From: DASQUK01 sp035641315 | GTDB taxonomy: Bacteria; Actinomycetota; Acidimicrobiia; Acidimicrobiales; VFJN01 | Length of the DNA stretch: 64,000 nt | Reading direction: 5' to 3' | NCBI GenBank assembly: GCA_035641315.1 | Contig: DASQUK010000057.1 | Span: 7,044 to 71,043 of the forward strand | Shown: piece after piece, positions 58,275 through 64,000 of the stretch | How the letters are laid out: every line of letters begins with the position of its first letter | How positions within the stretch are numbered: position 1 is the stretch's first letter | Notes under the pieces: model-generated | What the model was told of the DNA's origin: nothing | The model's input: the letters and a program-made list of their open reading frames with translations, nothing else | The model's database searches: none | Position numbers and translations under genes: made by a program

Positions 58275-59678
58275 ATGTCCAACCGCCCCTGCAGCGACGC
58301 GCTGGTGCTGTTCGGCGCCACCGGAGACCTGGCCCACAAGAAGATCTTCCCCGCCGTCTACGAGATGGAGCGGGCCGGCCGTTGCGGCATGCCCGTGATC
58401 GGCGTGGCGTCCCGGGAGTGGGACGACGACCAGCTCCGTGGCCGCGCCTACGACGCCATCAGCGCCTCCACCAAGGGCGCGGTCGACGAGCGGGCCTGGA
58501 AGGAGCTGGCCGGTCGGCTCACGTACGTGAGCGGCGACTATCGAGAGGGCTCCACGTTCCAGCAACTGGCCGACAAGCTGCAAGGGTTCGAGCGGCCGCT
58601 GTTCTACCTGGCCATCCCGCCGGCGCTGTTCGACGACGTGGTGCAGGGCCTGGCCCACGTCGGGCTGACCGGCGAGGGATCGCGGGTGGTGGTCGAGAAG
58701 CCGTTCGGCCGCGACCAGGCGTCGGCCGCCGAGCTCAACGAGGTGCTCCACCGGGTGTTCCCCGAGGAAGCGATCTTCCGCATCGACCACTTCCTGGGCA
58801 AGGAGTCCGTGGAGGACCTGTTGGTGTTCCGGTTCGCCAACTCGATGCTCGAGCCGCTGTGGAACCGCAACTACATCTCCAGCGTGCAGGTGACGATGGC
58901 CGAGCCGTTCGGCGTGGAGGAGCGGGGCAGGTTCTACGAGTCGGTGGGCGCCCTGCGGGACGTGTTCGAGAACCACCTGCTGCAGGTGATCGCCCTGCTG
59001 GCGATGGAGCCGCCGGTGTCCGCCGACGAGAACGCGCTCAGCGACGAGAAGGTGCGGCTGTGGCGACAGATCCGGGCCATCGACCCGGCCAAGGTGGTGC
59101 GGGGGCAGTACCGCGGCTACAGCGACGAGGCCGGTGTCGAGCCCGGCAGCGACGTCGAGACGTTCGTGGCGTTGCAGCTCGAGATCGAGTCGTGGCGCTG
59201 GGCCGGCGTGCCGTGGCTGGTCCGCACCGGCAAGTACCTGCCGGTGCACGCCACCGAGGCGGTGATCACCTTCACCGACCCGCCCCGGTTGCTGTTCGCC
59301 AAGGCCGGCTCGATCCACCCCCAGCCCAACCGGCTGCGCTTCCGGCTGGGCCGGGACGACGGCGTCACCCTGCAGGTGCAGGCCAAGGCCCCGGGGGAGG
59401 ACCTGGTGAGCCGGCCCGTCGACCTGGAGGTGTCGTACGAGCGGCTGTTCCCGCACCGCCAGGAGGCGTACCAGCGCCTGCTGGAGGACGCCATCGAGGG
59501 CGACCACCGCCGCTTCGGCCGGGCCGACGGCGTGGAGGAGCAGTGGCGCATCGTGCAGACCGTGCTCGACACCCCGCCCGCGGTCGAGCTCTACCGCCGC
59601 GGCACCTGGGGCCCCTCCAGCGCCGAGACCCTCGCCGCCCCCTCCGGCGGCTGGATCGAGCCCATCGCCGAGGGGTGA
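58275..59678 (+). CDS. zwf: Glucose-6-phosphate 1-dehydrogenase
   Basis: First enzyme of the oxidative pentose phosphate route; 467 residues. VLFGATGDLAHKKIFPA (about 11-27) is the dinucleotide site, VVVEKPFGRD (about 139-148) follows, and RIDHFLGKESVEDLLVF (about 172-188) holds the catalytic histidine. It starts 2 bases after gnd. The product 6-phosphogluconolactone needs a lactonase, which is not in this operon. NADPH made here could feed HemA and thiol systems. Confidence 0.95.
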   Translation: MSNRPCSDALVLFGATGDLAHKKIFPAVYEMERAGRCGMPVIGVASREWDDDQLRGRAYDAISASTKGAVDERAWKELAGRLTYVSGDYREGSTFQQLADKLQGFERPLFYLAIPPALFDDVVQGLAHVGLTGEGSRVVVEKPFGRDQASAAELNEVLHRVFPEEAIFRIDHFLGKESVEDLLVFRFANSMLEPLWNRNYISSVQVTMAEPFGVEERGRFYESVGALRDVFENHLLQVIALLAMEPPVSADENALSDEKVRLWRQIRAIDPAKVVRGQYRGYSDEAGVEPGSDVETFVALQLEIESWRWAGVPWLVRTGKYLPVHATEAVITFTDPPRLLFAKAGSIHPQPNRLRFRLGRDDGVTLQVQAKAPGEDLVSRPVDLEVSYERLFPHRQEAYQRLLEDAIEGDHRRFGRADGVEEQWRIVQTVLDTPPAVELYRRGTWGPSSAETLAAPSGGWIEPIAEG

Positions 59679-59683
59679 GGGTT

Positions 59684-59712
59684 TCGCCTCGCAACCAGAG
59701 GTTGCGAGGCGA
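59684..59712 (+). terminator. Perfect stem-loop after zwf
   Basis: TCGCCTCGCAACC (59684-59696) and GGTTGCGAGGCGA (59700-59712) pair over 13 bp with an AGA loop, followed by GTCTTTGG. It begins 5 bases after the zwf stop. Two further hairpins (near 59752-59785 and 59789-59805) fill the rest of the 162-base convergent gap, one of which may stop transcription from the minus strand. Confidence 0.75.
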
Positions 59713-59840
59713 GTCTTTGGTCGCCGCCTGGCGGCGGCGTCGATTGCCGGTCGCTCGACCGGCAAAGCCGGCTCGAGCGACGGTGGGGGGCTCCGGCAGG
59801 AGCCTCTGCCCCCCACGCCCCCCGCCCCGGCCGTGGGTGG

Positions 59841-61157
59841 CTAGGCCGCGGCGGGGTCGGGGACCATGCGGGCGATGCGGGCAACCGAGCGGTAGGCGGC
59901 CTCGGCCGGTCCCAGCTCGTCGTCACGCAACAGGTTGGCCATGATCCGCAGCACCCACTCCATGAGGCTCTGCGAGCGCATGCCCACCCGGGTCAGCTCC
60001 CGCATCAGCACCGGCTGGCCGATGACCTTGGCGAAGTTGCGGGCCACCTTGAAGTAGAGGCCGTACTCGTCGTCGAGCAGCGTGGTGTAGCGCTGCAGCG
60101 GCTGCGCGGTACCCGAGACGATGGCCTCGTCGATGAGGTCGGCCGCCATGCGGGCGGTCTCGTAGGCGTAGTCGATGCCCTCGCCGTTGAACGGGTTGAT
60201 CGACCCGGCGGCGTCGCCCACGATCAGCCAGTTGGGGCCGACCTTGGGGTCGACGGACCCCGCCATCGGCAGCCGCCCGCCGGTGGGCGGGGCCAGCATG
60301 GCGTCGGGGTCGATGCCCCAGCGCTCGGGCGCGGTCGCCGCCCACTCGGTCATGAGGTGCGTGGTGTTGACGTCGCGGTAGCCCTTGAACGTCGACAGCA
60401 GGCCGATCCCCACATTGATGGTCCCGTCGCCCAGCGGGAAGATCCAGCCGTAGCCCGGCAGCGTGCGGCCCTCGCGGTCGTGCACGTCGAGGCACGACTC
60501 GATCCAGGGATCGGCCGACGCCGGGCTCTCGAAGTAGCCCCGGATGGCGATGCCCTGCGGGTACGCCTTGTTGCGGGCCGTGCCCAGCGCCCGGCCGAAG
60601 CGCGACAGCGAGCCGTCGGCCACCACCACGTAGCGGGCGTGGATCTCGCGGGTCTCGCCCGTCTCCTTGTCCTTGGCCAGTGCGCCGGTCACCAGGCCGT
60701 CCCGCACCAACGGGCCCAGCGCCTCCGTGGACGCCTGCACGGTGGCTCCGGCACCCACCGCCTGCTCGGCCACCATCTGGTCGAGGTCCCGCCGGCGGAC
60801 GACGTAGCCGTAGCTGGGAAACACCGGATGGTCGGGCCACGGCAGCTCCAGCGTGATGCCGTGGGCGACCGCCCGTAGGCCGTCGTGGCGATGGTGGCGG
60901 GCGGCGATGGCCGGCTCCAGTCCCATCTCGCGCAGCTGGTGGACGGCCCGGGGCGTGAGCCCGTCGCCGCAGGTCTTGTCCCGGGGAAAGGCCTTGCGCT
61001 CCAGCACGCACACGTCGTGGCCGGCCTTGGCCAGCCAGAACCCGGCGGCGCTCCCCGCCGGACCGCCCCCGACCACGAGGACGTCGTGCCGCTGACGGTT
61101 CTCGGCACTGGAATGGCCGCGATGGCGACCAATCCCGTGGCGAGAACGCGTCGTCAC
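59841..61157 (-). CDS. Geranylgeranyl reductase family FAD-dependent oxidoreductase
   Basis: 438 residues. FAD motif DVLVVGGGPAGSAAGFWLAK begins near residue 25, ERKAFPRDKTCGDGLTPRAV near 53 and the second FAD motif LIVGDAAGSINPFNGEGIDY near 315. The family reduces isoprenoid double bonds; actinobacterial members saturate menaquinone (MenJ-like) or polyprenyl chains. The respiratory neighbours favour menaquinone, as inference. Residues 4-20 are encoded by a 50-base palindromic repeat. GTG overlaps the cytochrome c gene stop (GTGA); no other start exists between the repeat and the FAD motif. Confidence 0.9.
   Translation of the reverse strand: MTTRSRHGIGRHRGHSSAENRQRHDVLVVGGGPAGSAAGFWLAKAGHDVCVLERKAFPRDKTCGDGLTPRAVHQLREMGLEPAIAARHHRHDGLRAVAHGITLELPWPDHPVFPSYGYVVRRRDLDQMVAEQAVGAGATVQASTEALGPLVRDGLVTGALAKDKETGETREIHARYVVVADGSLSRFGRALGTARNKAYPQGIAIRGYFESPASADPWIESCLDVHDREGRTLPGYGWIFPLGDGTINVGIGLLSTFKGYRDVNTTHLMTEWAATAPERWGIDPDAMLAPPTGGRLPMAGSVDPKVGPNWLIVGDAAGSINPFNGEGIDYAYETARMAADLIDEAIVSGTAQPLQRYTTLLDDEYGLYFKVARNFAKVIGQPVLMRELTRVGMRSQSLMEWVLRIMANLLRDDELGPAEAAYRSVARIARMVPDPAAA
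61098..61147. repeat. 50-base palindromic repeat inside a coding N-terminus, family 2 copy 2
   Basis: GTTCTCGGCACTGGAATGGC at one end and GTGGCGAGAAC at the other; same length and same end bases as 40344-40393. It is translated in the minus-strand flavoprotein as residues 4-20. Confidence 0.8.
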
Positions 61158-61957
61158 CCGCCCAGCTCGCTCTCGTCGACCCCCGCCTCCTGGGACAGCG
61201 GCCCCAGGCCCGGCTCCGCACCGCCGGGGCCCTCTGCCTCGGCGAGCGTCGTCTCCCCCCGGGCGACGGCCCACAGGCCGGCGTAGTCGGGGTTCTCCTC
61301 GGACACGTCCTCGCCGGCGAGCTCTCGTTCGTGCAGCACGATCTGCGCGATCTGTTGGTCGTCGAGCTGGCCGCCGAACGCTGGCATCGTCCCGCCGCCA
61401 CCGACCGGCTTCTCGTTCGCGCCGTAGGTCGCGCCCGGCCAGCCGTCGGTGCCGAGCTTCACCCACATCACGTGGTCCCGCCAGTCGGGCCAGGTCTGGA
61501 CGACGGCACCATCGACGAACGCCGGTGCGCTCACACCTTGCCCGCTGGCGCCGTGACACGAGGCGCAGTCGGCGACGAACGCCTCCGTACCCAGCACCAA
61601 GGGGTCGGTCTCACCGGTGGGCGGCGGCTCCAGCGTGCGGACGTAGACATAGCCCCAGATCGGCAGGGCGGCGAGCACCGGCATCGCCCAGTAGGGGATG
61701 CGCTTGCGGCTCTTGGCCGCCTGGATGTAGGCGGGCTCGGGCTTGGGGGGCGCGGCCTTCGCCTCCTCGACGGCGGCGGCCGGCGCCTCAGCGGGGGTGG
61801 CGGCCGGGGCCGCGGGCACCGGTGCGGACGTCGCGGGCTCCGCTTCCTCGGCGGCACCTTCGGCCGGGGCGCTCGCCGGCGTCTCGCCGCCCCCCAGGCC
61901 CAGGGCGGCCCGACGCTCGCGTGAGCGCTTGAGAAGGTGCTCGGGGATCTCGGTCAA
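61154..61957 (-). CDS. Membrane-anchored monoheme cytochrome c
   Basis: 267 residues from a TTG. N-terminus MTEIPEHLLKRSRERRAALG, an Ala/Pro/Glu-rich linker (about 22-75), one membrane helix (about 88-105), then an extracytoplasmic cytochrome c domain with CASCH (about 130-134) and the axial Met in GTMPAFGGQ (about 186). Acidic C-terminal tail. The TTG start is supported by the matching N-terminus MTEIPEHLRKR of the gene at 63804. Likely the cytochrome c partner of the divergent cytochrome b cluster, passing electrons to the caa3 oxidase. Confidence 0.88.
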   Translation of the reverse strand: MTEIPEHLLKRSRERRAALGLGGGETPASAPAEGAAEEAEPATSAPVPAAPAATPAEAPAAAVEEAKAAPPKPEPAYIQAAKSRKRIPYWAMPVLAALPIWGYVYVRTLEPPPTGETDPLVLGTEAFVADCASCHGASGQGVSAPAFVDGAVVQTWPDWRDHVMWVKLGTDGWPGATYGANEKPVGGGGTMPAFGGQLDDQQIAQIVLHERELAGEDVSEENPDYAGLWAVARGETTLAEAEGPGGAEPGLGPLSQEAGVDESELGG

Positions 61958-62113
61958 CGCAGCCTCCGCGGACGATTCCGCGGGTCACTCTATGCAGGTC
62001 CAAACGACGGGCACCAAGACCGAGAGTCGCCCCGGGCACCGCCTGACCCCAATGTGATTGCGTTCGAGGTGGCGTGGTAGACCAGGCCACGTTGCCGGTC
62101 CCCCGTCGTCCGG

Positions 62114-62139
62114 TACTGTTCTATGTGAGCGATTTCACG
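62114..62139 (+). promoter_or_regulatory. Promoter and Rex/CRP-type operator of the cytochrome b cluster
   Basis: TACTGT (62114-62119) fits a -10 box. Four bases later TGTGAGCGATTTCACG (62124-62139) matches the Rex half-sites TGTGA/TTCAC and equally the CRP-type TGTGA-N6-TCAC(A). Lying over the expected transcription start, it would act as a repressor site. Presence of rex in the window makes Rex the simpler guess. Confidence 0.55.
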
Positions 62140-62155
62140 AGGAGTCGCGAGCCAG

Positions 62156-62569
62156 ATGGTCGCCTTCATAACCGAGGTCGTGATCGGCGTGTTGGGCGTC
62201 GTTGCCGTGATCCTCTACGGCCGGCGCCGCCCGATCGGGGCGCCCCTGTCGTGGGGCCAGGCGATGTTGGCCGCGACCTACGCCATGTTCATGTTCTTCT
62301 GGTGGTACGCGGTGATCCCCCACCAGTGGCTCACCTGGGCAAGCGCCGAGCTGGGCTGGACCGTCGACAACATCCTCATGGAGCCCAACAGCTTCCAGCC
62401 GCTCACCATCAACATGCAGGCGATCCGCGACATCGTGGTCGTCCTCATCTACGGCGTGGGCATCGCCCTGCACGTCGGCGTGTGGGCGCTGTGGAACGAT
62501 CGGGCCAAGCCCCGGCCCGTGGTGGTCCCCGCCTCCCGGTACGGTCGCCCCCTGGTGAAGAAGGGCTGA
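62156..62569 (+). CDS. Small membrane protein of the cytochrome b cluster
   Basis: 137 residues, unknown family. Helices at about 2-20, 33-55 and 85-110. The middle segment MFMFFWWYAVIPHQWLTW is strongly aromatic, and the C-terminus is basic with a VPASRYGRPLVKKG ending. GAGGAG lies upstream (about 62139-62144). Seven bases separate it from the ferredoxin gene, so it is part of the same operon and probably a subunit or anchor of the complex. Confidence 0.75.
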   Translation: MVAFITEVVIGVLGVVAVILYGRRRPIGAPLSWGQAMLAATYAMFMFFWWYAVIPHQWLTWASAELGWTVDNILMEPNSFQPLTINMQAIRDIVVVLIYGVGIALHVGVWALWNDRAKPRPVVVPASRYGRPLVKKG

Positions 62570-62576
62570 AGAAGCG

Positions 62577-62993
62577 ATGGCGAAGAACGACGCCAACCCG
62601 CCCATGCCGGAGTTCCGCGACGACTACGTCCTTCAAGAGGTCGACGCCGCGTGGCTCTCCAAGGCGGTCAAGCCCAAGCAGTTCATCCACATCGACCAGT
62701 CCGAGTGCATCATGTGCGAGGGCTGCGTCGACATCTGCCCGTGGAAGTGCATCCACATGGTCACGCCCGACGCCATCGACCAGGCCGTCGGGGTCGACCA
62801 GCCGGGTGAGGATCCCTCCGATCACGTGATCTTCACGATCGACGACGACGTGTGCACCCGCTGCGCGCTGTGCGTCGACCGCTGCCCGACGGGCGTCATC
62901 ATCATGGGCAAGGTCGGCGACCCGGTGGCGGCCGGCGACGCCCACCAACGCACCAACACCCACGGCTACGGCTACGGCATGCGCCTCGGATAG
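62577..62993 (+). CDS. 2[4Fe-4S] ferredoxin-type protein
   Basis: 138 residues. Two ferredoxin motifs, CIMCEGCVDICP (about 43-54) and CTRCALCVDRCP (about 96-107), separated by an insert of about 40 residues. About 40 N-terminal residues (VLQEVDAAWLSKAVKPKQFI) and a Gly/Tyr-rich C-terminus (THGYGYGMRLG) are additional. No signal peptide is seen, so the clusters should face the cytoplasm. Placed directly before a cytochrome b gene where a Rieske gene is usually expected, it may be an electron-transfer subunit of the complex. Confidence 0.93.
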   Translation: MAKNDANPPMPEFRDDYVLQEVDAAWLSKAVKPKQFIHIDQSECIMCEGCVDICPWKCIHMVTPDAIDQAVGVDQPGEDPSDHVIFTIDDDVCTRCALCVDRCPTGVIIMGKVGDPVAAGDAHQRTNTHGYGYGMRLG

Positions 62994-63001
62994 GAGACCT
63001 C

Positions 63002-63793
63002 GTGGCCAAGACGATGGAGCCGAAGGTCCCGCTGCGGGAGCGGGTCGAGTCCACCCTCAAGGGGCTGCCAGACCAGATCCAGGGGTCGCAGGCGTGGAAC
63101 TCGATCTTCCGCCCGGGCTCGATCTTCCGGAAGGGCTACAACGACAGCCCCCGGAACCGGTCCTACGTGATCATGAACAGCGTCCTCTACCACCTCCACC
63201 CGGTGAAGGTGAAGAGGCACGCGGTCAAGGTCAGCTACACGCTGTGCCTGGGTGGGCTGAGCTTCTTCCTGTTCATCCTGCTGACGGTCACCGGCATCTT
63301 CCTGATGTTCTTCTACCGGCCGACCGCGGCGCAGGCGTGGGACGACATCTACACGTTGCACACGTCGGTCACCTTCGGCCTGTTGGTCCGCAACATGCAC
63401 CGCTGGGCGGCGCACCTGATGGTGATCTCCGTCTTCCTGCACATGGCGCGGGTCTTCTACCACGGCGCCTACAAGCCGCCCCGCGAGTTCAACTGGGTGA
63501 TCGGCGTGATCCTGCTCACGCTGACACTGCTGCTCAGCTTCACCGGCTACCTGCTGCCGTGGGACCAGCTCGCCCTGTGGGCCGTCACCGTGGGCACCAA
63601 CATGATGGGCTACACGCCGGTCTTCGGCGACCAGGTGCGGTTCGTGCTGCTGGGCGGTGCCGAGATCGGCACCGACACGCTGTTGCGCTGGTACGTGCTG
63701 CACGTGCTGTTGTTGCCGTTCGTCCTAGTGGTCTTCTTGGCCATCCACTTCTGGCGAGTCCGCAAGGACGGCGGCATCTCCGGGCCGCTGTGA
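63002..63793 (+). CDS. Cytochrome b (b6-like, N-terminal half of bc complex cytochrome b)
   Basis: 263 residues. After about 65 soluble residues come four helices. Heme ligand pairs lie in MHRWAAHLMVISVFLHMARV (two His 13-14 apart) and in RWYVLHVLLLPFVLVVFLAI with the following HFW. FTGYLLPWDQLALWAVTVGT is the quinol-oxidation (Qo-side) segment. Only the b6-like half is present; the C-terminal half (subunit IV with PEW) should be elsewhere, perhaps after the window. GTG start 8 bases after the ferredoxin gene. Confidence 0.93.
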   Translation: MAKTMEPKVPLRERVESTLKGLPDQIQGSQAWNSIFRPGSIFRKGYNDSPRNRSYVIMNSVLYHLHPVKVKRHAVKVSYTLCLGGLSFFLFILLTVTGIFLMFFYRPTAAQAWDDIYTLHTSVTFGLLVRNMHRWAAHLMVISVFLHMARVFYHGAYKPPREFNWVIGVILLTLTLLLSFTGYLLPWDQLALWAVTVGTNMMGYTPVFGDQVRFVLLGGAEIGTDTLLRWYVLHVLLLPFVLVVFLAIHFWRVRKDGGISGPL

Positions 63794-63803
63794 GGCATCC
63801 GAC

Positions 63804-64000
63804 ATGACCGAGATCCCCGAGCACTTGCGCAAGCGGGCGGAAGAGGCCCGCAAGAAGGCCGAGGCGGCCAAGGGCGGCGGTGGCGCGCCCGCGGGCGCGG
63901 CCGCCGATGCGGGCGCCGGTGATGCGGGCGAGGGCGCCGGCGGCGAGGCGCCGCAGAGCGAGGCCGCCAGCCGCATCCCGGCCCACCTGCTCGAGCGCTC
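63804..64000 (+). CDS. Partial gene with IPEHL-type N-terminus (runs off the window)
   Basis: Only the first 65 codons are visible: MTEIPEHLRKRAEEARKKAE, then a Gly/Ala-rich stretch and SRIPAHLLERS. The beginning is almost the same as that of the membrane cytochrome c at 61957, and the IPxHLLxR motif then repeats. It starts 10 bases after cytochrome b, so it is probably a further subunit (cytochrome b C-terminal half, Rieske or cytochrome c). Which one cannot be told from this part. Confidence 0.7.
   Translation, partial: MTEIPEHLRKRAEEARKKAEAAKGGGGAPAGAAADAGAGDAGEGAGGEAPQSEAASRIPAHLLER

Noticed and set aside
1..64000. CRISPR arrays, IS elements, rRNA genes, origins
   Set aside because: No regularly spaced direct repeats, transposase genes, rRNA sequence or DnaA-box cluster could be recognised.

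Overview
The window is a very GC-rich, gene-dense stretch of a bacterial chromosome, almost certainly from an actinobacterium. Evidence: a WhiB-type Fe-S regulator, the mycothiol glycosyltransferase MshA followed by a YbjN protein, a rex-hemA-hemC-hemD type cluster as in Streptomyces, an MMPL/RND transporter, a DUF2510 membrane protein, oligoribonuclease, many GTG/TTG starts and ATGA/GTGA overlaps. A deep-branching class such as Acidimicrobiia is my guess, not a demonstrated fact. I see no plasmid or phage module, IS element or CRISPR array, and no gene-free stretch reaches 300 bases.

Layout. 1-6150: caa3-type cytochrome oxidase (ctaC with fused cytochrome c, ctaD, ctaE, ctaF) and the assembly factor ctaG. 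6150-8660: ABC exporter and LysE exporter on the minus strand. 8740-12720: serS and an MMPL transporter. 12880-16430: glycine betaine/choline-type osmoprotectant ABC operon with a possible riboswitch leader. 16620-19740: pdxH, then ccdA, a TlpA thioredoxin, whiB and a small gene on minus. 19830-25510: mostly minus-strand genes (metallo-beta-lactamase fold, orn, degenerate RsbW-like protein, DNA ligase, two PDZ proteases) with dut and an HxlR regulator divergent. 26190-30260: DUF2510 protein, tRNA-Lys, TraR zinc finger, phosphatase, and an overlapping MaoC-like/MoaD-like/CdsA-like trio. 30280-35190: sodB, mshA, ybjN, proC, a BldC/Xis-like HTH, a SAM hydroxide adenosyltransferase and a 29-residue membrane peptide. 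35230-41930: acyl-CoA synthetase, then rex-sirC-hemA-hemC-cobA/hemD. 42100-49980: HAD hydrolase, then a branched-chain-amino-acid-type ABC system (livFG, acyl-CoA synthetase, livHMK). 50090-54520: exported protein, hemB, hemL, TetR. 54530-59680: membrane protein and pgi-gnd-zwf. 59840-64000: geranylgeranyl-reductase-family flavoprotein, membrane cytochrome c, then divergently a cytochrome b / 2[4Fe-4S] ferredoxin cluster running off the end.

Functional themes. Much of the window is respiration and its cofactors: a terminal oxidase at one end, a quinol-oxidising cytochrome b cluster at the other, heme synthesis by the C5 route (hemA, hemL, hemB, hemC, hemD) and the redox sensor Rex between them. 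Rex-like operators are visible before rex and before the cytochrome b cluster, which suggests NADH/NAD+ control of both.

The most unusual feature is the number of short palindromic repeats. One GC-rich hairpin family (core CCGCTCGGGCC) sits in at least six intergenic regions and is also embedded in the coding sequences of ccdA and rex. A second 50-base palindrome occurs before cobA/hemD and inside the first 20 codons of the flavoprotein gene. Several genes show a TANNNT box 6-8 bases before the start codon, a pattern expected of leaderless mRNAs.
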